DNA of 64,000 nucleotides from Pseudeuparius sepicola (Eukaryota; Arthropoda; Insecta; Coleoptera; Anthribidae). The notes beneath the pieces are model-generated. The model was not told the DNA's origin. It saw nothing but the letters and a program-made list of their open reading frames with translations, and did no database searches. The stretch is from the NCBI GenBank assembly GCA_963920635.1, contig OY987302.1, positions 44,953,500-45,017,499 of the forward strand, in the 5' to 3' direction. Positions within the stretch are counted from its first letter, which is position 1, and the number at the start of each line of letters is the position of its first letter. Position numbers and translations under genes: made by a program. Of this stretch, positions 1 to 11,683 are shown in pieces.

Positions 1-414
1 CCTTTTGATAATATTATATGTATACCTTTATGTTGTGTTTGACGACAACCTTAAAAAAACTTAAAAGTGAAATATTATGTTGCTTATAGAATATTCTTGA
101 AAACTGCGTCACGCTTATGTCCTATATTCTTTTTGTGACGCCAATTAAAGTTTTTTATGCTGTTTCAAGTGACTTTAGAAATACTATACCTATGTAGCAT
201 AATTAATGACTCATCCAGTATACAATCATATATTTGTACCTACAACGAAAAACACCTAATACGACAAGCGTGAGGTATCAAAACGGCAAGAAACCGAATT
301 AGTTCCATTGGCTTCGTTTTTAAGTAACCGAAATCTGAGTAGGGTTAACGGCGACTGATCCCAGACCTTTAACTCAGATACGTTGCGGTTTGAGGAGCCT
401 TTGACGGGGACACA
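1..414. other. AT-rich sequence without recognisable gene
   Basis: No open frame with family-like features, repeat or RNA gene was recognised here. The stretch directly precedes the target duplication of a MITE. Confidence 0.5.
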
Positions 415-1122
415 TTAGCTTTACGCTGTGTCTAGCCTCCCGGTACCGGTATTCATATAAATCCGGGTAGAAACTGTGACGTAGCCTGGATGACGTATTT
501 CTTTACCGATTTTTGTTAGAATCCCGGTAGAAATAGTTAAAAAATCTAAAATATAATTTTATAGGTTTGTTTGGGTGTACTCCCGAGTATTTAAAGATAT
601 GGTTTAAATAGTCCAATAAAGTTGAGCTCAGCTTATAGGGGTTGCAAAAAGAAATTCTAAACTGGATGATTTTTTCAGGGTTGCTTGGGGACTGCATCCT
701 GAGTTTCCAACTAAAAGGTCACACTCGAACTCTTGGTATACGAATTGCGCTATAGGGTGGTTTCCCAAACATTTTTTAGAGCAGAATGACCCTAATAAAA
801 GTTGTGGGGGATCAAAGTATGGACAACTTTTCTTCATATATATATATTTTTTGTATCGAGTTGCAGCGCATTACGTTATGACAAAAATTCCGCTCGCTGC
901 AGGGGTGGTCTCATAAACATTTTTTTTACAAAAATGACCTTAATAAAAGTTTTGGAGGATGAACTTCTGGTCTACTTTTTCTTATAATTTTTTTGTGTCC
1001 AATACTTAACCGGGATTCTAACAAAAACCGGTAAAGAAATACATCATCTAGGCTACGTCACAGTTTCTACCGGGATTTATATGAATACCGGTACCGGGAG
1101 GCTAGACACAGCGTTAGCTTTA
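415..1122. mobile_element. MULE-like MITE with 9-bp TSD
   Basis: The element proper is 424-1113 (690 bp). Its terminal inverted repeats are about 105 bp (424-528 and 1010-1113), starting CGCTGTGTCTAGCCTCCCGG and closing with the reverse complement. Both ends are flanked by the 9-bp direct repeat TTAGCTTTA (415-423 and 1114-1122). Long TIRs with 9-bp duplications are the rule for Mutator-like elements. The interior holds two imperfect direct copies of a block of about 95 bp (near 765-850 and 905-1000), offset by about 150 bp. There is no transposase, so it is non-autonomous. Confidence 0.8.
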
Positions 1123-2334
1123 TCCCTTTCCGTTGCCGCCAGCGAGTCCTATGCGGGCATCTCAAACACTTTTCCCGCGAAACTTCTAGCGAACCGATTG
1201 TTCTCTTAATGGTAATTTATTTTGGTTTACCCGCATAACAGCCGAATGAGACATATATCTACTACATTATTGATGCCAGGGATGTACCTAAAAGAAGATA
1301 AAATACTTCTGCGATTTCTTGTCATGGCTATATACTCACAAATTGTACGCAATATACATCAGTGTATTAGGCACTACTAATAGTAATGTTTTCGCCATTC
1401 CCCTTTTTACATTTGAGTCAGTTGTCCTTAAACAAACAAAAAGAAATCTAAAGAACGTCGATCTGAGGTTTTCTCACACAGAAGCCGTTTGTTTTCTCTG
1501 TGTTTGATAGGAAGTCATTAAAGTTTTCTTTCGGTATCTTCAATGGTATAGTGAATTCCAAATAAAATATACACAGACCGTCAGAACCTAACTTTAGAAA
1601 TAGTAATAGCAGTCCATGTTATTCAGTACCAATTTCTAATTGGTTTACTTACAATAATAATCAATTTATTTAAGCCAATAACGTTGGAAAAACATTTTTT
1701 GGGGGAGATAAAAGAAATTTATGTAAATACAATAAATAGGTACGCAAACATAAACAGCAAAACTTTTGAGTTCGAATAAATATTAGTTTATGCTAATGTT
1801 GTTTTAAATGTAATTCATCCCGAAATTTATTTAGATCTTGTCACATAAATCAATTAATATGGCTGAATAAAATCGCATTTAAAGGCACATGAATAAACCA
1901 ATAAACAGAGCAACGGTAAAACGGCGTTTATAAACACTGTATTTATTTGTGTTAAATAAAACTGAATACACCGATTGGGAAAATACGAAAATTAAAAAAT
2001 GTAAAATGTACCAATTTCAATTTATTGCTTCGTAAAACGTATGCAAGCTGTCTTAATGGTATTGTGCGAAAGATATACAGAGCGTCGAACCATTTTCGAT
2101 CTAACAAACAATTATATTAATTCATTTTGACAATGTCTAATATTTTATAATTTAGCAAACACCTTAAAATAACTTAGAAATATTATTTAACTTTTTTGCT
2201 TTGTTAAATCCGTTCAAAATTATGAAGAATTTTTAATAATATTTTTGTACACCTTATACATATAATCCGCAATCCTCCAGTCCTAAAGTTCGATAGTTTC
2301 CATGCTACTTGTATACAAAACTTTTTTCTCTATG
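1123..2334. other. AT-rich sequence, nothing recognised
   Basis: Only short chance open frames occur, with no family resemblance. No repeat structure was noticed. Confidence 0.45.
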
Positions 2335-2851
2335 TACAGGGTGATCATTTTTAGACGTCCAGCCTCTGTTGGTGGAAAACGGTTAAGGATATGGAGTTTG
2401 GAACAAAAAAATCGCTAAATGCCTTTAATGAAAACTGAGGGTATAAAAATTTTTAGCCGGTCCTAGATTTGTATGTTGACAACGGTAAGAAGGTCAAAAG
2501 ACGCTTTTTGCAGATCTTTCAAACAAATAAACGGTCGGAGGAATATCCCCAAAAATAATATAATTGAAAATAGAATAACTTTTTAACGGAAGAGAAAAAA
2601 GAAAAATGGTATTAATGAAAAATGTTCAGAAAAATTATTAAGGCTTTCGAACGATGTAACACAAGTGGTATATTGGTGGGAATAATATTTCTTGGCGTCG
2701 CGACGCCTAGCGTCGTATTTGCAGAGAGTCGCCAAATGGGCTAATTTATTCCTTTATACACTCTGTATCATCTCCTATATATAATATCTCCATATGTTTG
2801 ACCGTTTTCCACCAACAGAGCCCATGGGCGTCTAAAAATGATCACCCTGTA
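2335..2851. mobile_element. Tc1/mariner-type MITE, TA target site
   Basis: The element (2337-2849, 513 bp) begins CAGGGTGATCATTTTTAGAC and ends with its near reverse complement. The TIRs are about 45 bp and include a CTCTGTTGGTGGAAAACG block. Both ends are flanked by TA (2335-2336 and 2850-2851), the Tc1/mariner target. There is no coding capacity. The GC-rich inner stretch near 2695-2740 is unremarkable. Confidence 0.8.
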
Positions 2852-4079
2852 CATACATAATTAGAGAATAATTAATAGAGGGTTGGAGTTTTCGCGCGTG
2901 GAAACTCTCTACCTGTTAAAGTAAATGAAGGTTACTTTCAATGTATTAAAAGATATATTAATATAATTTTCTGGACTTGTAACTGTTCAAAACTTCATGA
3001 CACTTCTACCAGATCTTATAGTTATGTAGTATGTATCCCGGCGAGGGAAAACAGAGAAAACGACGTGAGTTCTACAGATAGAACGTACAGCGTACTGCCG
3101 GCAGGACGAAAACCACTCATTTGAGGACTTCACAAATTTTAATATTTAAGATTTTTTCGTTGGTCTGGCAGGGCTGAAAGTAGGTACTACGTACTACCAA
3201 ATGATTTGTCAAAATTTAAGCTTTTAGGGCACCTTTTGATCAGGACTGTATCTTAAACCGCTGATAAGTTATGATCTGTCGAATATCGAGTAAGTATTTT
3301 AGTCACAAACATTATACGCGCGCGGTAGTAGGTATGTTTATGATGGTTACTTATGTTGGCTATGTATCAGCGGCGGTCCGCGAGGTGTTTTAGGAATAAT
3401 TAAAAAAATGTTGAATCCAAAAATTGTTCCCTAGTGCTTTGGTGATATTGACAAAAATGAATAATGTGCTAAAAATCTCAATTGACCTAAGTAATGTAAG
3501 TTCGTGATTACCTACTTAATGAATATTTAGTTGGAATTGTATGAGTTTTCAGGACAGTACCTAGTAGGTATATTGCGTTAATTTTATAGATTATTATTCT
3601 TTTATTTATGTATAATATTACAGAACTTTATTTTAACGTTATTTTAATCAATTTCTATAGTGGGAGTTTTGTATTTATTTTATAAGCTAACATTACTCCT
3701 CTTTTATTTGTTCTATGAAGCGTTTTACTTTTATTGATCGCCACTGGATTCCCTTCAATAAACCTCTGAGATGTTGAGATCAATCTAACTTTTACAATGG
3801 CACTGCCAAAAAGACTCTGTCGTCATGCTGCAATCTACTACCTTTGTTTATAGATACTCTGATTAGCTAAATATCTGACACTGACATAAGGACAAGAAAA
3901 AATACAGTAGACACAGGAGACAGATCTTGCAAAAAACAAAGTTGTCCGGCTATTTTTTGGTAGATTTTAATATAAGAAAATTAGTAGGCAATGACTGGGT
4001 CACTTTAATTTTTGGCGCCATCTGTTGGTTGCATCGCTGTAATATCCTTATACACTGTTCCACGATACTTACCTTGAGG
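2852..4079. other. AT-rich sequence, nothing recognised
   Basis: No gene, RNA or repeat structure was recognised over these 1.2 kb. Confidence 0.45.
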
Positions 4080-4490
4080 CACACTATGTTTTGTTTCGCT
4101 AATAGTTTTCCTTCCCTACATTTTTACGGTTCAAGCAAGGGACGTTCCCGCCTTCACCCCTGCATTCCTGGCCCGGAATTTTCCCCCTCCCCTCGTCCGT
4201 TTCGGTTTCTAATAATTAATGGTGCAGCCGGAGCTCTTAGTAATTAAATATATTTTGCGTCCGGTGACAATGACAATGACACAGGAGTGTGCGTGTTTCA
4301 CGGAATGCGCCCCACCACCGGCGACGCCGGTTCTCATTTTTGCATTATCAGCGGTGACGCAGATTTATGGCTTGACGGATGTGTGGTGTGCCCTTGACGC
4401 CCAAGGAGCACGTACTGGAAAGGGAGGGTCGAATTTAGGTAAAATTTATAATTTTAGAAAAAATGAAAACGTGTTATGAAATTTTGATCG
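4080..4490. other. GC-rich unique island, possible regulatory block
   Basis: The base composition changes sharply from AT-rich flanks to a C/G-rich stretch with homeodomain-like TAATTA/TTAATTA words (for example near 4212 and 4240). Two overlapping open frames (106 and 86 codons) cover it, but neither resembles a known protein. The compositional island with TAATTA cores is what a conserved non-coding enhancer in a gene desert looks like. That reading is inference only. Confidence 0.3.
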
Positions 4491-4569
4491 GGGATACGAT
4501 AATGGAAATTATTTTTTAATATCCAGCGTGCAATTTTTAAATATTCAGCGTGAAATCAATTAGTACTTG

Positions 4570-4880
4570 GCCATACGCAAGGAGTTAAGTAGGTATGTCA
4601 TCTTTTCATCAGCAGCTTTCTAACAAGAACTTGATACACTTACCTACTTATTATTGGCAATAGCAACCTGTTCAGAAACAGCCCTTGGGCCTAAACTAAC
4701 AGTATGCGTATGGTTTACTTCATTCATACCACACGGCAGCTTGAATAATGTTGTACCAAAACGCTAACTTGGCTTACGAACGAAAGAAGAAACATCATTA
4801 CCTACTCCCTAATAATTCATACCTTACTATCATGAGAATATAAGCCTCATATTGATCTCTGAAAGGCATACTGGCTATAA
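4570..4880 (+). repeat. Diverged copy of the 49.5/52-kb TIR family
   Basis: This stretch resembles 52010-52330. Both contain an ATAACAAGAACTTG-like block (diverged here), a TTGGCA...CTGTT-AGAAAC block, an AGCCCTTKGGCC block, a GTATG...TATGG block and a TGAAAGGCAT block, in the same order. It is a solitary, strongly diverged copy of the terminal repeat of the element described at 49546-52372. Confidence 0.55.
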
Positions 4881-5039
4881 AATTACATCCTAAAAGTCTG
4901 TCACTAACTGCCGGTCTATTATTTTCAAATACCTAATAGCCCCACAAATTAAAAAAACAAGAAAATAAAAAATGTCCATACGATAAATACTGACAAATAC
5001 TCTGATTTACTGTTTGTTTTCTTTGTTCAATATGTTCTG

Positions 5040-5410
5040 ATATTATTTGTGCTTCTCGAGGCTGGTACGCCCATGGACTTGTGACTTAATTGCAGATGTA
5101 ATTAATGTGCCGAGAAAATGCTACCGGGAAAGCAGTTAACGTTGAGCCAGCATTGAATGTACAAATATAATATTGATGTGACAGCAACAGATGCGACGGT
5201 AGAAATTGCGGAAATTCCGCTTTGATGAGTTAAATGTCAGGCCTGAGTTTTGAATTTAAATGTAATATTGCTGGGAGGGAGAAGCGCCTTCATTCGGACT
5301 GGGAAGGTTTACAGATCCACGTGGCACTGAGAGCCGGAGTGGCGATGCGAAAACGTTCGGTAAAATAAATCTCGTTTGGGTCAGGGTTTGACAAAGTGGA
5401 GCAGGTGTTG
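5040..5410. other. Moderately GC-rich unique block, possible regulatory sequence
   Basis: This unique sequence has TAATT/ATTAAT words and balanced composition between AT-rich flanks. It has no plausible coding frame. It might be conserved non-coding DNA, but this cannot be shown without a second genome. Confidence 0.25.
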
Positions 5411-5681
5411 AAAACGGAATTACAGGTTACATAGAAATGTACTTTCGGTGGAGTCTATAAAAATACGCCTCGGATTCTTTTTCTGTTCGGTGACATTGAT
5501 AAAAATCCTGTCACATAATAAATATACGAAACAAACAATGATAAATAAAATGCAACAATTCTGTACATACATAAGAAAAATAGGACAACCCATTAACTGT
5601 ACGTTCTTGTCGTCAAAATATGCCGATTTAACCATATTTACCTATAGAAAAAATAGTCCGTCTTCTTACAGTGGAGTAAAA

Positions 5682-6032
5682 ATTAATAAAGCAAACCTTA
5701 CAGTCGAAACTCCACAAACAGTTTATATTCTCAAAAAGAAACTGTACATGTTTCAAACCACCAAGGGTTCATCTTCAGCAGCGAAATAATTCATTGTGAG
5801 TTATACAAAGCTTCCAAGCACATTTTAAAAAAATTATATTATCAAAAATTCATAAGAAAACTTCAAAAGTTAAATGGAGTCGAGTTGTAAACATAAAATA
5901 CCCAAACTCACATAACTCACAATGAATTATTTCGCTGCTGAAGATGAACCCTTGGTGGTTTGAAACATGTACAGTTTCTTTTTGAGAATAAACTGTTTGT
6001 GGAGTTTCGACTGTAAGGTTTGCTTTATTAAT
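5682..6032. repeat. Palindrome, two arms of about 120 bp
   Basis: The left arm (5682-5804) and right arm (about 5911-6032) are near-perfect reverse complements around a loop of about 105 bp. The arms contain GCAAACCTTACAGTCGAAAC and its reverse complement. The 113-codon open frame over the left arm is a by-product. The structure fits a foldback-type MITE. No clear target duplication was found. Confidence 0.8.
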
Positions 6033-6808
6033 ATTTACCTATATTTAACCATACTTAACGGGAGATATCTGATGTTCAGGTGCGTGACGTCATTGAGGTA
6101 ATTCTAAATAAATAAAAAATGACTGTGGAAGGTAATACAACCCAAAACTAGAAAACGTCGTCAAAAACATGGGTCCTAAAATCATTCTTATGGAATGTAC
6201 GTAAGTGATTTTTAAACTTGACATTTAACCCCCTATACAGGGTTAACTATCACTTAGTACAAAAATTTTTATGGCAGATAAAGAAAAATTAGACTTGCTA
6301 AAATAAATTTTCAAAAATTTTCTAACATTTGTCTTAAGCCTAAAAAAATTTTTTTTCAAATTGTATTAAACCCCTCAAAAAACGCCGCCTATGGACGCCC
6401 GCGCGACATGTCTAAAAATTTCGCATATGTCAATAGCGCGGCGTTGCCACGTCTATCAATTTATCCGAGGATTCACCACAAAATTTCGATTTCCTTTTAA
6501 AAACGATTACTTTCTGAGGAACATGTAGAATGCCTATGAAACACCTACCTTACTGACATTTCCAGGATTGTTTGCACCATTTTCTGTTTTCTTGCTTTTT
6601 TACATTAAAAGTCACACAACACAACATTCACATTTTTTAAATCTGTTGGGGATCTCTTGGTTTCCCTCTGCTATTCCTTTTGTTTGAAGCGAGGTACTCA
6701 GCCTGACGACCACGACGAGGTAGATCCCCTCCGCCAGGAAAACCCCGAAGGGTAACCGAAAAATCACAACTGCACTAGCACACATTGCACAAATGCACAT
6801 GCAAAGCA

Positions 6809-8133
6809 CTACAGTAGCTGTTCAAAGAGGCCGCCGTTAACTTCGATGCACAAATTCACTCGGTTAACTAAAGAAGTCCGGATACGTGCAAAAAGTCCAT
6901 GATTATTCCGGATTTGGACAGCTGCACCTTCAATTCGTTCACGTAACTGCTGCTCGTTGTCGATTTCCTGCTCGTACACAATCGCCTTCATGAATCCCCA
7001 AATACAAAAATCCATTGGATTCAAGTCTGGTGATCGCGGCGGCCATGCAATGGGCCCTCCTCTTCCGATCCAACGGTTGGGGCATTGGTCGTCTAAAAGT
7101 GCACGAACAGGTCTCGCAAAATGGGCTGGTGCACCATCGTGCATAAACCACATGTCATGCAGTACTTGTAGTGGCAAATTATCAAACAAAACATTTGTCA
7201 GAAAATACAAGTATCGTTCAGCGTTTAAATTTTCCGGTAGAATGTATGGTCCAATTAATCGATCTCCATAAACTCCAGCCCAAACATTGATGGAAAACCG
7301 ACGTTGGAAATTAAACCGCCGAACAGCATGTGGGTTCTCATCGGACCAAATATGGCTGTTGTGTCTAAAAAAAAAAAACAAAAATTAGAAATATTCACAA
7401 TTTTGGCGAAGGCGTTAGGATTGACATAGCCAATTTTATAATAAATAAAAAAGATAATATGGAGGAGAGAAAGCTATAAGTAAGTAAAAATTTACATACG
7501 TGTTTAAAACCCCAGCACGTGTGAAGCAGCATTCGTCTGTCCAAAGAATGTTGAAAACAAAGTTTGGGTCTTGGGCGATTCGATCACGTAGCCAAGTGCA
7601 GTAGGTCATTCTCACCGGAAAATCATTTGCTTCTAATGCTTGGACCTTTTGTATGTGATAAGGGTGAAGGCCGTTTTCCCTTAGAATCCTCCATGCCTGT
7701 AAATAATTGTATTGTTACATTTTAAATTTTATGTAGGTATTAGGTGCAAGCAAAGACAATCCCATCACATGGGATAGTCTTTGGTAGAAGTCAGTTTTAT
7801 TGGTTTTATTTTACTTGCCTTGTTCTGAGATATTCCCAATCTCCTTGCAATAGCTGTAGTGCTTATGGAAGGTTGCTCTTCCACCAAATCAAGCACTGAC
7901 TCAACATCGTCCATGTTCATTTGCCCTCCAGGCCCACCCCTTCGAGCTTGCAAAACACCAGTGTTTCGCATACGTTGTACAATGTTCACGAAAGTACGTG
8001 GGTTAGGCATATTTGCCCTGTTAGGAAAACGAATACGGTATTCTGCTGCAGCTCGATGTGCACTTTCATCGCATCTCCCGTACATTATAACCATGTCCGT
8101 TAACTCGGCGTTCGAATACTCCGGCATTTTCAC
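6809..8133 (-). CDS. Tc1/mariner-superfamily transposase, DD41D type, three exons
   Basis: Cut-and-paste transposase acting in the nucleus on the element's TIRs. Exons on the minus strand are 8133-7819, 7696-7500 and 7364-6809. Joined, they give 355 residues with no stop. Residues 1-60 match the DUF4817 helix-turn-helix (SNAELTDMV...NRANMPNPRTF). A second HTH follows (TAIARRLGISQ, about residues 93-103). The catalytic triad is D159 in WTDECC, D247 in HDGAPAH and D289 in SPDLNPMDF, with 41 residues between the last two, hence DD41D. Intron 2 is GT-AG. Intron 1 needs a GC-AG boundary (AAG|GCAAGT), which restores the reading frame exactly. The normal family length is about 340-360 residues. The start Met at 8133 has an alternative two codons later. 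Exon structure is inferred from frame and homology; no transcript was seen. Confidence 0.82.
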
Positions 8134-8234
8134 AAAGACGCTGAACGATTTGCCGCGAAAATCAAGACAAAACTGGGAAATAACGCCATGTTACATTCGC
8201 AAATGCCCTCCGTCGGCTACTAGCCAAACTTGAA

Positions 8235-9215
8235 AAGGTTTGTTCCAACAGGGCCAATAACCGTGCTCAAGCACGTTCAGCGCATGCGCACTACCCCGCT
8301 GGCTGTTCCAACTGAATTATGTACCTACCGACACGGGACGATACACGCACTGTTCCAGCCGATTTATGGATCATTTGTGTATCGTCCTTGTACGATAAAA
8401 ACGGTGCCTGGTCTAAAGCAATAACCGCGTGTACTGACATGCGCAATGTAGTCATGTGACAGAGATAAACAATAACCTCATATTTTTGTTTTTACGTAGA
8501 TGGTTTTAAATCGATGGCTGGGATCGTGTTTTTTATTTCTTGTTGGTTTTTGGCTTGTTGGGTAGGGCGGGGAATCGTTGAACAATAATTTTTTAGAGTG
8601 AAGAGTGAGGTTAGCCCACCGAACATTCGGTTAGCCACATATTAAACACGCAGGTTAGGTGCGGTCGCAAAACGTGATTTGGTCGATTTGATTCACAATC
8701 CGTTCCATCTGAAATTTTCTTTGGGATCGCACATGAACGGTGCAAAACTAGCGCATGCGTTCTTTAAGGGTTATCATCTAGTTCATGTACAGTTCTGTGA
8801 CGGTACGTAAATTCGAGTTGGAACAAATGATCCCAAAGAAAATTTCAGATGGAACGGAAAAATTGTTCAACGATTCCCCGCCCTACCCAACAAGCCAAAA
8901 ACCAACAAGAAATAAAAAACACGATCCCAGCCATCGATTTAAACCTATCTACGTAAAAACAAAAATATGATGTTAATGTTTATCTCTGTCACACGACCAT
9001 ACACTGCGCATGTCAGTACACGCGGTTATTGCTTTAGACCAGGCACCGTTTTTATCGTACAAGGACGATACACAAATGATCCATAAATCGGCTGGAACAG
9101 TGCGTGTATCGTCCCGTGTCGGTAGGTACATAATTCAGTTGGAACAGCCAGTGGGGTAGTGCGCATGCGCTGAACGTGCTTGAGCACGGTTATTGGCCCT
9201 GTTGGAACAAACCTT
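8235..9215. repeat. 981-bp palindrome nested in the mariner element
   Basis: The left arm starts AAGGTTTGTTCCAACAGGGC at 8235 and the right arm ends with its reverse complement at 9215. The arms match through about 8585 (left) and from about 8870 (right). They match again at 8700-8735 against 8828-8860, so the left arm carries about 110 bp that the right lacks. The shared translated fragments on both arms simply reflect this inversion. No clear target duplication flanks it. Confidence 0.8.
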
Positions 9216-9944
9216 GTATGTACAGTTAGTTGCCTAGCTAGGAAGTTATGAAATGACGAACGGGGCAACGCGGAGCAGTCGAAAAAACGTTTCATAGACT
9301 CGACCGGGCCGATACGTCGCTTAATTCATACCGCCGAGGCTTCAGAACAATAAATCCTTTATCTATGCTTCAGAAGAGGTTAGATGGTGGACAAGAATTC
9401 ATCAGAGGAGCTCCGGGGGTATTAAGGGAGACGGCTTGTGGTGTCGCGGTAATGAGCTTTCCGCGAGAGTAGGAACCGGTCCGGATACGAGCTAAGGTAA
9501 GGGGAATCTAATAGCGCTGCATCTGTACAGATTCAAATCGATTGTTATTTATGTATTTTTTAAATTTGTTTGAGTAAAAAGGTATTTTCACCGTTCCTAA
9601 ATCAACGGCAACACCGCGGAAAATCACTTCAGCTGTCAGTACCTTCAGAAGCCAAATTGGATGACGTCATTAAAGGCGGGGATTTACAGGGAAAATAGGG
9701 GTCTTTACCCGTTTTTTTAAAGATCGTAAAAAAAATCTAAAAATATTTTTCTATGTTTTCTTAAGCCACCCTGCGCACGTGGTAAAAATTTTTGTACTAA
9801 GTCATAGTTAACCCTGTATATCTCTAGAGGATTCTGAAGTCCATGCTTATAAAAACTTTTTCCTTGTCTTCGGTTGTGTTATTATCTTCCATAGTCTCTT
9901 TCCTATTTTCTGTTATTTTAGAATGGTCTTAATGTCTTAATGAC

Positions 9945-10650
9945 CTAATGCATTTGGAAATGAGATATAGCTGGGGCCAAGTCGAAAAAAAGAGACTGCT
10001 GCTGCTCATCTAGCCATTTCATCACAACCTTATAAAATGTGGATGGGGGAGTGATCTGATCATGTCCTTTAGCGGTTCCTTCTGTAGACCAAACATTACC
10101 AGGCCCCGCCACAGACATCCACGCCCAAGTATGAATAGAAAATCTACCTCTACGGGCTCTCTGGCACACACACCGGGTGTTATCTGGCCTATAAACTTTC
10201 ACTTTGCCCTTTTTGTAGAACAACCACGTTTTTTCGTCTGTGAAGGCGACGGACTACCAAAATACGGAAGGCTGTCGCAAAAGGGATTCAGCGTGGTCAG
10301 TTTGTGTCGTTTCGGGAGTATCTCTTTTTTTGCTGCACTTCGGTAGATACCTCAAGGCACTGGCTGCAATTCGGCCACGTGCCATTCTTATTGAAGCCGG
10401 AAAGTCACTAGCGGCTGCGGCTTCTCCGCAAGTGTCGGATGGCCGCTGATCAATGTCTTGCACGAGTGCAGCTTCTTGTGCAGCAATTATTGTTAAGCTC
10501 TTTCGATCTAAACCTGGCAGTATCTCCATGGTATGATGGTGAGGCCACTTTCTTTTAAGATTATCTATAGCTGTGTGGCTAACACCGAATGTAGCTGCTA
10601 GGTCTTGGCGGAGAGACGGACTTCCAAAAGACCTATCGCTCGGGCACGTT
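9945..10650 (-). pseudogene. Degenerate Tc1-like transposase
   Basis: Minus-strand fragments align in order with Tc1-like transposases. An N-terminal part lies at 10640-10254 (HTH region, then RMARGRIAASALRY and an LT..H-like block). A DDE-core part follows at 10223-9945 (VYRPDNTR, then RFSIHTWAWMS, then VVMKWLDEQQQ). The second catalytic Asp region and the SPDLN motif are corrupted, and frames shift between parts. It is separate from the DD41D element because it lies outside that element's right TA. Its TIRs were not found. Confidence 0.6.
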
Positions 10651-10659
10651 TAGGGACAC

Positions 10660-11683
10660 TTTAAAGTAAAGGGACCCAGCATTATACTCAATAGTGATGC
10701 CAAGTGTGCAATTTTATTAGAGAATCTATGAATATAACAGGTGTTAGTGAAAATTAATAATGGTTTCCATGATTTCTAAAATTAGACTTGACAATGATGT
10801 GCCAACAAGGGCAGAATATGCCAACTGCCAAATGAAACAAATTTATTTTATAGTTCAAATTGACTTCTAGCAATTATTTTCACGAATTTAAGTAGCAAGT
10901 ATGGTAAGTCAGTGCTGATTTTGCAAAAGGCTGAATTGCTTAACTTTTCACAGGTAAGAATCGATGTAGTTCTAGAATATAGGTTACAACAATTTCAGTG
11001 GCGTGTTTCTAGCCAGGAAAGTAGGTACGTTTAGTCAGGCCGTAAAATAAACTTTAAAGACTTATTTACAATTTGTCGCTATTGCACCTTGTTACCAGGT
11101 TCCTCAATCAATTTGTAATATGTATACTTGAACTTTATTCCCTCGTTGAATGTATCTACCAAAAGAACTTTCACAGTTTTTGGGATGGACTAACAAGATT
11201 AGGTCTAGTAGTTCGAATCATGTAGTTAAATTTAATATAAACTGGTAGATAAACTCTTTAAAAAAACTGTGTAGGAATGCTGTAGTTAATAATCTGAAGA
11301 CCTGACTGAAGCTACCTGCTTAATAATTTAAAATTTACGAAATACGATTTTTGTTTTGAACTAGCTATAATACGTAATGCGCATGGGAACTGTAAGGTTT
11401 CTAAAGGTGATGGAAAAATCTGGTTGGAATTATTGGGACTAGAGGAGGCCTCTTTATCCAAGAGGTCACTAATTTGCTCCGATTGTTTTCGTGCCAGCGA
11501 TTTTATTAATAAACATTCAGGCACTTAAAAAAGGTGCATTACCTTTAACTGGCGCATCTCAGTATCTGGAAAATTAAAAACTTAAAAATGATTCCAATGC
11601 ATATTATGTTACTGACTCCACAAGAAAAAGGTAAATCAGTTTAGAGATTATCAACATTTCTTGACATTAGAACTATAAGGGTA
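10660..11683. other. No recognisable gene
   Basis: AT-rich sequence with one 70-codon minus-strand open frame (11524-11312) without family resemblance. Confidence 0.4.

Larger units (their letters stand above)
6236..9818 (-). mobile_element. Tc1/mariner DD41D (rosa-like) element with apparently intact transposase
   Basis: The element body is 6238-9816. Its termini CAGGGTTAACTATSACTTAG match as an inverted repeat of about 38 bp (left 6238-6275, right about 9779-9816), each flanked by a TA dinucleotide. It encodes a three-exon transposase on the minus strand (8133-6809). A 981-bp palindrome (8235-9215) lies about 100 bp upstream of the start codon. That palindrome is probably a nested insertion, since without it the element would be about 2.6 kb. 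The long 5' region (9216-9780) has no recognised coding content. Confidence 0.8.

Noticed and set aside
1470..1510. CACACAGAAG...TTCTCTGTGT as a fifth micro-palindrome
   Set aside because: The stem is imperfect and no matching 7-mers flank it.
5448..5789. 113-codon plus-strand open frame
   Set aside because: It runs into a palindrome arm, has no family likeness and overlaps an open frame on the other strand.
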